DNA of 64,000 nt from Rhodococcus sp. B50. GTDB lineage: Bacteria; Actinomycetota; Actinomycetes; Mycobacteriales; Mycobacteriaceae. Below the pieces are notes generated by a model. That model was not told the DNA's origin and searched no databases. It saw only the letters and a program-made list of their open reading frames with translations. Positions 8,576 to 17,500 of the stretch are shown here, piece after piece (within the stretch, counting starts at the first letter, position 1; each line of letters begins with the position of its first letter). Both the position numbers and the translations under genes were made by a program. The DNA lies in NCBI RefSeq assembly GCF_013602415.1, contig NZ_WPAG02000002.1:2173480-2237479 (forward strand), given 5' to 3'.

Positions 8576-9529
8576 TCAGAACGGGGCGACCTCCGGGCAC
8601 GTCCATTCCCCATCCCAGTTCGCCGCGTCGGTCTCGTCGATCCCTTCCAGCCGCGTCATGCTGATGCGCGAGTACTCGTCGGCGGGGAGAACCAGGACGT
8701 ATCCGTACTGGGTCGTCCACCGCGCAGGCAGCAGCACCCAGTAGTTCTGTCCGACCAACAGCGTTCTCAGGCATTGGTACCGATAACCGAATCGTTCCTC
8801 CGAACTCGGCTCGAGAACCGTCTCGTGGACGAGGTTCGCAGGCGCGTACAGGCGATCGGCGGTGTCCAGGACGACGACGGTCTCCTTGTCCCACAGGTCG
8901 GCCGCGACGTTCTGAGCCTGCCCGCGGCCGTACTCGGTTGCGAAGATGTTGGTGCACCAGAACAGCGCCAATACGAGCGCGACACCCGCGAACAGCCAGG
9001 TCGAGCGCTCCGCTGCCGACACCGTCGCGACGCCGCCCGTCCCCAGCGCCGACCGGATGCCGACTCCGACGATGATCAGCACCGCTCCCGCCGCCAGCAG
9101 GATCGGAACGAGCGTCGCGCTGCGCACCGGGGAGAACCGCGGCACCATCACGGCCGACACCGACAGGGCTACGAGCAGGACTCCTACGCCGATCGCGCTC
9201 CATCCGGCGTGCCGGACGACTCGACGTTGCCGGCCTCGCCGAACCAACCGCAGACCGTAGGTGCGGATCCAGAACGCCACACACGCCACCGCGAGGAACG
9301 AGACGAGCGCGGGATACAGGACGCTGACGCTGCGCAACACGTAGTCGGCCGTCGTGAAACCGAAAGCGCCGGTGTCGACACCGAAGTACGCGAAATACGC
9401 TCGGGCGGAGACGAAACCGAAGTAGTAGCACAGACCCGTCAGCAAGGTCGTCGGCGCGACGATGCCGGCGAGCAGGCCGACCCACATGTGCGTCGGATAT
9501 CCCGTTGTCCGGGTTATTTCGTCACTCAT
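8576..9529 (-). CDS. Multi-pass membrane protein of unknown function
   Basis: A 317-residue protein not assigned to a family. Hydrophobic segments are visible around residues 16-36, 60-85, 105-125, 135-155 and 175-195. The C-terminal ~120 residues (from YGRGQAQNVAADLWDKETVVVLDTADRLYAP) look globular and extracytoplasmic. ATG 9529 is used because it overlaps the stop of the upstream lipoprotein gene (ATGAGTGA), suggesting translational coupling; an in-frame ATG at 9544 is possible. The gene belongs to the operon headed by operator site 4. Its partner lipoprotein and enzyme neighbours hint at a surface or envelope role, but function is unknown. Confidence 0.75.
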   Translation of the reverse strand: MSDEITRTTGYPTHMWVGLLAGIVAPTTLLTGLCYYFGFVSARAYFAYFGVDTGAFGFTTADYVLRSVSVLYPALVSFLAVACVAFWIRTYGLRLVRRGRQRRVVRHAGWSAIGVGVLLVALSVSAVMVPRFSPVRSATLVPILLAAGAVLIIVGVGIRSALGTGGVATVSAAERSTWLFAGVALVLALFWCTNIFATEYGRGQAQNVAADLWDKETVVVLDTADRLYAPANLVHETVLEPSSEERFGYRYQCLRTLLVGQNYWVLLPARWTTQYGYVLVLPADEYSRISMTRLEGIDETDAANWDGEWTCPEVAPF

Positions 9530-9935
9530 GAGGGGTCGGCGCATGCCCGGGAGATGGTTCTTCGACACCCCGCACACCCGGCTGGGGACTCGACGTCATT
9601 TCTACCTCTGTCGGCGCTATCGAGGGCGACTCGAATGTTGGGCCGAGAAAAGGGTCTGCCGACGCAGGCTCGGAGCCAACCGAGCGTTCCGGAACTACGT
9701 ATGGTGTAGCCCCAATTGGCGACGTCGCCTCAAACCAACCGGTGGCCTCGACCGTCGTGGATATGGACTCCGATAAGGTCGGGACCGGACCCCGGGTTAC
9801 CGACGATGCGGGTATACGAGATTCCTCCGTGGTGCGATCGCACCCGGCAGTACCCGCGGCACACAACACCAACGCCGCGGAAGCAAGCGTCGTGCGGAAC
9901 CGTGACGTTGTTCTGAAGCCTTCGAGCGTGCGCAT
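9522..9935 (-). CDS. Small Ser/Thr/Pro-rich putative lipoprotein
   Basis: A 137-residue protein. The N-terminus RTTLASAALVLCAAGTAGCDR is a signal peptide with a plausible lipobox ending at Cys about 32. The rest is low-complexity, rich in Ser, Thr, Pro and Glu, with no recognisable domain. The start ATG 9935 has GAGG 8 nt upstream, and operator site 4 ends 76 nt upstream. It overlaps the next membrane-protein gene by 8 nt, so the two are probably made together and may interact at the outer face of the membrane. Confidence 0.7.
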   Translation of the reverse strand: MRTLEGFRTTSRFRTTLASAALVLCAAGTAGCDRTTEESRIPASSVTRGPVPTLSESISTTVEATGWFEATSPIGATPYVVPERSVGSEPASADPFLGPTFESPSIAPTEVEMTSSPQPGVRGVEEPSPGHAPTPHE

Positions 9936-10011
9936 CTCGCAACCTCTGTTGGGAGCTCCTGCAATTCTTCGATCCGCGTTGACCGTAGAACCGACGGATA
10001 CGTCCCGACAC

Positions 10012-10027
10012 GAGTACTCCACTACTC
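10012..10027. promoter_or_regulatory. Palindromic operator site 4
   Basis: GAGTA CTCCAC TACTC, upstream (leftward) of the lipoprotein/membrane-protein operon, 76 nt from ATG 9935. It lies about 96 nt from site 5, which faces the opposite operon, so this short divergent region holds two copies. Confidence 0.7.
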
Positions 10028-10122
10028 GTTCGCCACACGAGGCACGACCCCGTGCACGGTTCGCAGTGACGGAGGCAATGACCCCATCCCGCAGTGCCGA
10101 ATGCACTGTCCCACCACGAATC

Positions 10123-10138
10123 GAGTAGCCGCCTACTC
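10123..10138. promoter_or_regulatory. Palindromic operator site 5
   Basis: GAGTA GCCGCC TACTC, 82 nt before ATG 10221. It is the likely control site for the three-gene rightward unit 10221-12722. Confidence 0.7.
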
Positions 10139-10220
10139 TCCCCGGAGTGCTTGCGCGCTCGTAGCTTTCTTCTCACAGACCGCGGACGGATCCGCGTTCC
10201 TCCAGATCGGAGTCCCGAGA

Positions 10221-10448
10221 ATGAGTACGCAACCCGGACAGTGGCGGCTGTTGGACGAAGCCGAGGCTGCCGCACTCTCCCTGGCCGACGAATCGATGCC
10301 GGTGACACCGACCGTCGACAAACCCGATACCGACTCGCAGGCCTCCACGGCAACCGCCTCGGAGCACTTCCCCGGCTCGAACGAGTCCACCGACGACAAC
10401 GGGGACGCCGATCTGCCGGCCGACCCACCGCTCACGACACAGGAATAG
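10221..10448 (+). CDS. Small acidic protein of unknown function
   Basis: A 75-residue protein (MSTQPGQWRLLDEAEAAALS...), strongly acidic and Ser/Thr/Asp-rich in its second half, probably disordered. No family is recognised. The start is ATG 10221, with a weak GGAG about 7 nt upstream. It is the first gene of the unit behind operator site 5 and stops 3 nt before the DUF1036 gene, so co-translation is likely. It could be a chaperone or binding partner for one of the following proteins, but that is speculation. Confidence 0.6.
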   Translation: MSTQPGQWRLLDEAEAAALSLADESMPVTPTVDKPDTDSQASTATASEHFPGSNESTDDNGDADLPADPPLTTQE

Positions 10449-10451
10449 ATC

Positions 10452-10799
10452 ATGGGACTCTTCTTCCGCAATCGGACGGGCGAATCCGTCTGGGTTGCAT
10501 ATGCATACAGTTCACCGGGATGCCCGGACGGCGGCGACTGGGCGAAGAAGGGCTGGTGGCGGCTCACACCGGGTGCCACGGCCAAGGTCCGGTCGGGATT
10601 CGTCGGTGGTAGCAAGTTTTTCTTCTACGCGCACGGCGAAGGTGGCAGCCCCGAATGGAACGGGCCGTTCGTCACCAACCTGCCGCAGCAGGCATTCGAC
10701 TGGTGCTGGAACACCGCCGGCTCATCGGGAACGAACCGCGGTCTCCAGAAGCTGATCGTTCCCACCACGAGCCTGGACCACACGGTCGTACTCAGCTGA
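10452..10799 (+). CDS. DUF1036-family protein
   Basis: A 115-residue protein matching the DUF1036 pattern: FFRNRTGESVWVAYAYSSPGC, DGGDWAKKGWWRLTPG and FFYAHGEGG, ending in a Trp/Cys-containing region (FDWCWNTAG). The family is a small beta-rich domain of unknown function, often secreted, but no signal peptide is seen here. AGGA lies 8 nt before the ATG. It is the middle gene of a three-gene operon, placed between a small acidic protein and a protease-nuclease fusion. Confidence 0.8.
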   Translation: MGLFFRNRTGESVWVAYAYSSPGCPDGGDWAKKGWWRLTPGATAKVRSGFVGGSKFFFYAHGEGGSPEWNGPFVTNLPQQAFDWCWNTAGSSGTNRGLQKLIVPTTSLDHTVVLS

Positions 10800-10865
10800 T
10801 CGGCTTCCGGCTCATCCACCCGACGGCGCCGCGTCATCGCCGCGCCGCATCCACAAGGATCGAAC

Positions 10866-12722
10866 ATGGTTACAAAGAATCGCGGAAACGGTCGCACACC
10901 CCGCCCCGAGAAGGACGAGCTCGCCGTCGCTCTGCGGAAGTTCATCCGCACCAAGGGCGCCGACTACCTCGACGATCCGAACGTCTCGTCCGTCGGCGTC
11001 GGATACAAACACGTGGACGGCAAACCGACCGACGAGCTCGCCGTGCAGTTCACGGTGAACGAGAAGGTATCGGAGCCCGAAGCTCTCGAAGCACTGGGCA
11101 CCTCCCCGCTTCCCGAGAGCATCACCGTGAACGGTGTGGAGGTTCCGACCGATGTGATCGAACGATCGTACGAACCCGCATTCCGCCGCGTCCCGGAGGC
11201 CGCGACGCCGCCCCGGAAGACGCGGCTGGATCCGATCGTCCCGGGTGTGAGCGTCGGGCACACGAGTGTCAGTGCCGGGACGATCGGATGCATCGTCTAC
11301 GACGTCGACAACCACACCCCGTACATGCTCAGCAACTGGCACGTGCTGCACAACGCGACGGGTCGGGTGGGTGACACGATCGTCCAGCCCGGTCCGCACG
11401 ATGACAACCGGATCGGCGACAACCGAGTGGGACAGCTCGTACGGTCGCACCTGGGACCGGCCGGGGACTGCGCAGTATCGACCATCGAGGATCGCCAGTT
11501 CGATCCTGAGATCTGTGGGCTCGGCGTCGTTCCGGACGCGATCGGCGAACCCGAACTCGGCGACAAGGTGATCAAGAGTGGTCGTACCACCGGCATCACC
11601 CACGGTCTGGTGCGTCGTGTCGATGTGATCGCCAAGATCACGTATCGAGGGGTCGGCACGAAGTCCATCGGTGGGTTCGAAATCGGGCCCGACCCGAAGC
11701 AGCCGGCGGCCGACGGCGAGATCAGCGGCGGCGGCGACTCCGGAGCGGCGTGGATGTTCCGGTCCGGAACCGGCGCGGCGACCACCGTCCTGGCCGGACT
11801 GCATTTCGCCGGCGAAGCGAACGGCAGCTCCGACGAGCACGCGCTGGCGTGCCTGCCGCAGTCCGTCTTCGAGAAGCTGGGCATAACCCTCACCCCGCCG
11901 GCGTCGGAAGAGGCGGTCGCGGCCCTCGGCTACGACCCGAACTTCCTGTCGACACCCGTCCCGCTTCCCGAAGTGACGGCCGAGGTGAAGCCCGACATCG
12001 CGAAGGCCGACGACGGCTCCGAAGTGCTGCACTACACGCACTTCTCGCTGGCGATGCGGAAGTCGCGCCGGTTCGCGGCCTGGGTGGCGTGGAACATCGA
12101 CGGCGGTTCGATGAAGAAGCTCAGCCGCAAGAACATCGACTTCGTCAAGGATCCACGGCTGGCAGCGGACGCCCAGGTCGGCAACGAGCTGTATCGAGCG
12201 AACCGACTCGATCGCGGGCACCTCGCACGACGTGCCGACCTGCTGTGGGGCAGCACGAGCGAAGCAACGAAGGCGAACACCGATTCGTTCTTCTACACCA
12301 ACATCACCCCGCAGATAGACGACTTCAACCAGAGCGCCCGCGACGGCGTCTGGGGCAAGCTCGAGGACGCGGTCTTCGCAGACGTGGACGTCGATGATCT
12401 GAAGGTATCGGCGTTCGGCGGTCCGGTGTTCGCGGACGACGACCGCGAGTTCAGGAGGGTGAAGATCCCCCGCGAGTTCTGGAAGGTGCTCGTGTTCGTG
12501 GAAAACGGCGAGCTCGAGGCCCGAGGCTTCCTGCTGAGCCAGAACCTCGACCAGCTCGAGGTGCTCGACCTCGACGAGTTCCGGGTCTTCCAGGTTCCGC
12601 TGGCCGAGATCGAACAGCGCGCATTGCTGCGGTTCCCGCAGGCGTTGCGTGATGCGGATCTGCAGGTCGCGGCGGAGACGATCGCCGAGCCACTGGATTC
12701 CGTGGCCACCATCCACTGGTGA
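10866..12722 (+). CDS. Trypsin-like protease fused to a DRGH-type (NUC) nuclease
   Basis: A 618-residue two-enzyme fusion. Residues ~30-65 (VGVGYKHVDGKPTDELAVQF) form the N-terminal segment seen in some bacterial trypsin-fold proteases. The S1-type protease spans ~125-340 with His159 (LSNWHVLH), Asp201 (AGDCAVS) and Ser292 (GGGDSGAAW). From ~385 there is a DNA/RNA non-specific endonuclease with the catalytic DRGHLARRADLLWG motif (His452) and the metal-binding Asn context (TKANTDSFFYTNITPQ). Both active sites look intact. No signal peptide is visible, so it may act inside the cell or need another export route. AAGGA precedes the ATG by 8 nt. Last gene of the operator-5 unit. Confidence 0.9.
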   Translation: MVTKNRGNGRTPRPEKDELAVALRKFIRTKGADYLDDPNVSSVGVGYKHVDGKPTDELAVQFTVNEKVSEPEALEALGTSPLPESITVNGVEVPTDVIERSYEPAFRRVPEAATPPRKTRLDPIVPGVSVGHTSVSAGTIGCIVYDVDNHTPYMLSNWHVLHNATGRVGDTIVQPGPHDDNRIGDNRVGQLVRSHLGPAGDCAVSTIEDRQFDPEICGLGVVPDAIGEPELGDKVIKSGRTTGITHGLVRRVDVIAKITYRGVGTKSIGGFEIGPDPKQPAADGEISGGGDSGAAWMFRSGTGAATTVLAGLHFAGEANGSSDEHALACLPQSVFEKLGITLTPPASEEAVAALGYDPNFLSTPVPLPEVTAEVKPDIAKADDGSEVLHYTHFSLAMRKSRRFAAWVAWNIDGGSMKKLSRKNIDFVKDPRLAADAQVGNELYRANRLDRGHLARRADLLWGSTSEATKANTDSFFYTNITPQIDDFNQSARDGVWGKLEDAVFADVDVDDLKVSAFGGPVFADDDREFRRVKIPREFWKVLVFVENGELEARGFLLSQNLDQLEVLDLDEFRVFQVPLAEIEQRALLRFPQALRDADLQVAAETIAEPLDSVATIHW

Positions 12723-12766
12723 CGTCTCGCATAGGCGTGGGAGCGGTTGCGTCCCTTTAACTCTCG

Positions 12767-12822
12767 CGCGCTGAACCGAGGCTCGCCCCGCGTGTAGCGC
12801 GAGCGAACCTCGGTTCAGCGCG
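12767..12822. terminator. Strong hairpin, probable terminator
   Basis: A perfect 15-nt inverted repeat (CGCGCTGAACCGAGG at 12767-12781 and its complement at 12808-12822) with a 26-nt loop. It sits 45 nt after the protease-nuclease stop and has no U-run, typical of GC-rich actinobacterial hairpins. Confidence 0.6.
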
Positions 12823-12889
12823 TCGAGTTGCGCCTGTTACAGTCTCCGCGCCGGTCCCGAGGGGGTCGAGATCAAGTCGAAGGGGGCAC

Positions 12890-13654
12890 GTGAAATCTTT
12901 TCTGCTGCGCAGGGTGCTGCCGATAATTGGTGGGATAACGGCGCTGCTGCTACTTCCTCGGGTGTCCGCGCTTCTGGGTCCTGAGAATCCATCGGTACCG
13001 ACCTTGGTACCGACGACATCCGCTCCATCCACACACACGGGCCCACGAACCTCTCCCCCGCCCTTGCCGGAGGGGTTCCCCTCGATGCTGCGTCCGCCGT
13101 CTCAGATGACCGTCGCTCCGGGCGAACCGCAACCGATCAGCACCAGGTACGGTCTCACGTACGACATTCCGCCGGACTGGACCAACGACTACCGCTCTAT
13201 CGCCGGGTGGTCGAACAAGAACGACCGGGCGATCTTCGGGGCAATCGGGCATTTCGGCGAAGATTTCTGCTCGGCGATCGAAAGCGCTCAGCTGGCGATG
13301 TCGGGTGCTGCAGGTTCACGAGATCTCGACCTTCTTGCGGTCGCGTCGAAGGAGATTCGAGCTGTTGAGTGGATCTTCGACGACGACGCGGGCACACTAC
13401 CGACGGTCGAGTACGCCGAACCTGTGTGGTTCGAGGTGGCCGGTCGTCCGGCCGTCCGACTCTCCGCCCACGTCACGGACATCCCGCAGGTCAGCGAGTG
13501 CGACCCCGAAGCCGCCTTATTCGACATTGTTGCGACACCTGGATACGCCACTGCGGAAACCATGGTGCTGATGGTCGAGATACACGAAGGCATCGACGGC
13601 GCATACGATGTCGGTGTCGCAGACGAGATCATTGGGACACTCCGGCCGACGTAA
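12890..13654 (+). CDS. Membrane-anchored protein of unknown function, copy 1
   Basis: A 254-residue protein. One N-terminal hydrophobic segment (VLPIIGGITALLLLPRVSALL) acts as an anchor or uncleaved signal. A Pro/Thr-rich linker of about 50 residues leads to an extracytoplasmic domain (YGLTYDIPPDWTNDYRSIAGW ... ATPGYATAETMVLMVEIHEG). It contains two well-spaced cysteines that could pair. The domain looks like a secreted actinobacterial hypothetical family, with no assigned function. GTG 12890 follows an AAGGGGG site. It is paralogous to the next gene. Confidence 0.75.
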   Translation: MKSFLLRRVLPIIGGITALLLLPRVSALLGPENPSVPTLVPTTSAPSTHTGPRTSPPPLPEGFPSMLRPPSQMTVAPGEPQPISTRYGLTYDIPPDWTNDYRSIAGWSNKNDRAIFGAIGHFGEDFCSAIESAQLAMSGAAGSRDLDLLAVASKEIRAVEWIFDDDAGTLPTVEYAEPVWFEVAGRPAVRLSAHVTDIPQVSECDPEAALFDIVATPGYATAETMVLMVEIHEGIDGAYDVGVADEIIGTLRPT

Positions 13655-13809
13655 GCAACTTACCAAGGCCAGCACCACCTCGACCGACCTGCGAAATCCA
13701 CGATCGGCAGCGTGCGGCCACGCACCACGCTCGACGAGTCCAATGGGGCCACCTGTTACAGTCTCCGCGCTGGTCTCGAGGGGGTCGAGATCGAGTCGAA
13801 GGGGGGCAC

Positions 13810-14565
13810 GTGAAGTCGTTTCTGCTGCGTAAGGTGTTGCCGATAATCGGCGGGATAACAGCACTGCTGCTACTTCCTCGGGTGTCCTCGGTTCTCGGTC
13901 CCGAAGTCCCGTCAGTACCCACCTTGGTGCCGACCACCGCCGCGGCACCGGACCCCTCCACACCGCAGACCACGCGACCTCCCCTTCCGGAGGGTTTTCC
14001 CTCCATGTTGTTTCCCCCACCGAAGATCGACGTCGAGCCAGGGCAACCGCAACCGATCGACACCAGATACGGCCTCACCTATGAGATTCCGGCGGACTGG
14101 AAGAACGACCACGGCGCTAGCTCCGGATGGTCCGGTGAGGAAGGCCATGCCGTCTACGGCAGCATTGGTTCGTTCGGCTACGGGTCCTGTCCCGAAAAAG
14201 ACGGAGGCTGGCTGGCGATGTCCGGCGTGGCGGGCTCGCGAGATATCGACCTCGAAACCGTTGCTACCGAGAGGATCCGAGACGTCGAGTGGATCTTCGA
14301 CGACAACGCCGGCACGCGGCCGACAATCGAGTACGCCGCACCCGTATGGTTCGAGATCGCTGACCGCCCCGCCATTCGAATTTTCGCCCGTATCACTGAT
14401 ATTCCGGAGGTCAGTGGTTGCGAACCCGACGCCGCCCGGTTCGACATCGTTGCCACCCCGGGCTATGCGACGGCGCAAACCGTGGTGTTGATGGTGCAGG
14501 TCAACGAAGGCGCGTACGACGTCGATGTCGCCGACGACATCATCGCCACGCTCCGACCCACCTGA
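13810..14565 (+). CDS. Membrane-anchored protein of unknown function, copy 2
   Basis: A 251-residue paralogue of the preceding gene. The N-terminal 40 residues are nearly identical (MKSFLLRKVLPIIGGITALL). The extracytoplasmic domain has diverged but keeps the same Cys positions and the C-terminal ATPGYATAQTVVLMVQVNEGAYD...IIATLRPT. The start GTG 13810 has the same AAGGGGGG ribosome site as copy 1. Higher identity in the anchor than in the outer domain suggests diversifying outer domains, but this needs an alignment. Confidence 0.75.
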   Translation: MKSFLLRKVLPIIGGITALLLLPRVSSVLGPEVPSVPTLVPTTAAAPDPSTPQTTRPPLPEGFPSMLFPPPKIDVEPGQPQPIDTRYGLTYEIPADWKNDHGASSGWSGEEGHAVYGSIGSFGYGSCPEKDGGWLAMSGVAGSRDIDLETVATERIRDVEWIFDDNAGTRPTIEYAAPVWFEIADRPAIRIFARITDIPEVSGCEPDAARFDIVATPGYATAQTVVLMVQVNEGAYDVDVADDIIATLRPT

Positions 14566-14588
14566 TTCGATTCCAGAGGATGAAGTAG

Positions 14589-17500
14589 TGGTTTACGAGG
14601 AATTCAGAGCAGTTCCCAAGCAGGTAGCAGGTGTTGCGGTGCTTTTCGAAGGCATTGCAGACGACGCACTGGCTTCGGCGGACTATCTCCGTTCCGAATG
14701 CAGTGTTCAACAGGGATTGGGGGCAGGGGTACTTGCACTGCTGAGCGACCCGCTGGCAGCTACCGCGGATTTCATGTCGACGCGTTACGCAAATCCTTGC
14801 GCACAACGAGTGGTTCAACGCCCCGATCTGCTACGACTCTCTGACCGCATTCGTCCAACCCAACACATCGGCTGTGCAGTCGGTCCTCAGCGATGCAGCC
14901 GAACTGCTGCGCACGAATACCGGCAGTTCGTCACTGGAGGGATATCAGAACGGTCCGGAACGGGCCGCGCTCATCGCCACTGCCATTTACGAATCGCTGC
15001 GGTCCCGAGGGATCCGATACATCGATCCTCCTGCGTCATTCGAAGAAACCGGGCAGAAGGTTCGCACCACGGCTCAGGTTCTCGACCAGAGTTTCGGCAC
15101 CTGCATCGATCTGGCGGTTACCTACGCCGCATGCCTCGAAGCAGCCGGACTCCGCCCTTTGCTCTGGCTCGTCACCGGTCATGCCTTCACCGGATTCTTG
15201 ATCGACGATGCGTTGCTTCCGCTCCCGACGATCCTGGAGCCGAACGCTCTCGTCAATCTGGTCGAGTCCGGCAAAGCCGTCGCTGTGGATGCCGTCTACT
15301 ACAACCAGACCGATGCCGGAGACTTCAAGGCGGCGATGAAGCGTGCTCGGGAGCACTTCGCGTCTCCCGACACCCTTTGTGGTGTTGTCGATGTCGTCGC
15401 TGCCAGAAAGAGCGGTATCCGTCCACTGCTTTCCGGCAACGACGTTGTGCCCACGACTCAACCCCGGCAAGCCGACCTTCACGACGTCGTCCTCTCGCTA
15501 CCCGACGAACTGAAAGCCCGCGGCAATACCGACGATGGCGTCCTCGACACCACGGACCACGCGCCCGCGAGAGTTCGGAAGTGGAAGCGCGCTCTGCTCG
15601 ATCTGAGCACTCGAAATCGCCTCTTGAACTTGAAGCCGTCCGAGCAGGTCATCGACCTCCATGTACCTCAGGACGGACTCCCGCTTCTCGACGACATCAT
15701 TCACTCCGGCGACTCGATCACTCTCACTCCCAACGATGATCTGGCGTCGATCCACGAATTGCAGGGCGCGCGGCGAGCCTCGGAGATCGCATCCGATGTA
15801 CTCCTGTCCTATCTCGCGGACGACCGTCGGCTGTACGGCGCGGTTTCGCGTGATCTGTACGCCAAGCGGTTCAAGGAACTCGCTCGCACGGCACGCACCA
15901 TGCTCGAAGAGACGGGTAGCTCCAATCTCTATCTGACGCTCGGCGCACTCATTCACCGCACGTCGACCGGCGCGGAGGCTCGCGCTCCCCTCTTCTTGTT
16001 GCCCATCCGTATCGTCGGCGGCACCGGACGGAAGCCGTTCCAGATCACCGTCGACACGACCGAGGTCGCGACTCCCAACTATTGCCTCGTCGAGTGGCTT
16101 CGTCTCAAGCACAATGTGTCGATCGAAGCTCTCGAGTCCCCGAAGTTGGACGACAGCGGCCTCGACATCGTTCACGCTCTTCGCGGTATTCGAGCAGCTC
16201 TCGTAGAGAACAACATCGACCTGCGGGTCGACGAGGTTGCCACAGTTGCAATTTGTCAGTTCGGCACCTTCGGAATGTGGAAGGACCTCAACGAGCACTG
16301 GGATGTCCTCGAGCAGAGTCCGATCGTCCGGCACCTCACGCACCATGCCGGCGAGTCGTTCCGTGACCCTCAGGGTAATGAAAGCCTCGACAGGGTGGAG
16401 GTGGACGAGGCGTCCGTCCCGGTCCCCATCCCCGCGGACGGCTCGCAACTACGAGCAGTTGCGTTGGCTGCATCCGGACGCACGTTCGTCATCGAAGGCC
16501 CTCCCGGGACCGGCAAGTCCCAGACCATTACCAATCTCATCGCGCACGCGCTCGAACGCGGTAGGACCGTCCTGTTCGTGGCAGAGAAGCAGGCCGCACT
16601 CGACGTGGTCAAGAAGCGCCTATCGAAGGTCGGTCTGAGCAACTTTGCACTCGACTTGCACGGCAAGAGTCAGAGCCCGAGTGCAATTCGCGAACAGCTC
16701 AAAGCCGCGATCGACAACAACATCTACTACAACTCCCACAACTGGGACGCGAAGGTTGCCGAATTCAGGTCGAGGCTGGCGCCCCTCGCCGACTATCCCC
16801 ACAAGATCCACAGCCGCAACGGCATCGACCATTCGTTGTGGCGTGCCTTCGAAGCGACGCTGGAGGTCGGCGACGGACCCGTCGCTCCGATCCCAACTTG
16901 GTACGTCGCGCGACCGACTCAGCCTTGGGCCACCATCCGAGACAACCTCGAGCTCTTCTCTCGTGCCGCCCATTCGTTGGAGATCCGCCCGGGCTCACCC
17001 TGGTCGCTTGCCGGGTCCGTGCCTCAGGGGGTCGAAGACCAGCACGTCTCCCTCGCTGTGATTCGCTTCGCGGATACAATCGATGCGGCTTTGGCGAATC
17101 CACGGACCCGCACAATGCTCGAACGAGTGCAAACGCCCGAGGACGTCATTGCGCTGCTCCCCCAGGCTCGTCGTCAGCTCGGCCGTCCGGTTCCCGACGC
17201 AGCGACGCTCGCTTGGATGCGTGGTCCGCAGTTCGCTGCTGCACGCGAAGCACTGTTCGTCGACATCAACCGCGCACATCAGAATTGCGCACCGGTGTTG
17301 CGGACCTTCATTCCGATGTTCCTGGAATCGGGCGACGTCGACTTCTTCATTGCCGAGGCGGAGGAGTGTGACAAGGGCCTTTTCGGCAAGAAGAAGAAGG
17401 CCGAGCAGTTCCAGCGAAGTCTCGCACCGTTTGCCAACCCGGACGCCGACCTCGCACCCCAGGCCGTGCTTCCGTTGCTGCGGATGATCCCCATGACCCG

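Larger units (their letters stand above)
12833..14565 (+). repeat. Tandem gene duplication, about 920-bp unit
   Basis: The block starting CCTGTTACAGTCTCCGCGC at 12833 recurs at 13752. The similarity covers about 57 nt of upstream DNA including the ribosome site, and the whole following gene. The second copy has one extra G before the start codon. Duplication therefore included the promoter region. Confidence 0.85.

Noticed and set aside
12767..12822. Inverted repeat considered as an insertion-sequence remnant or attachment site
   Set aside because: Single copy, no flanking duplication and placed just after an operon end; a terminator explains it better.
14525..15739. A separate 404-codon gene at the start of the helicase region
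   Set aside because: Only its first ~80 codons (from GTG 14589) look coding; beyond about 14790 the frame is Arg/Ser-rich noise while the helicase frame carries family motifs.
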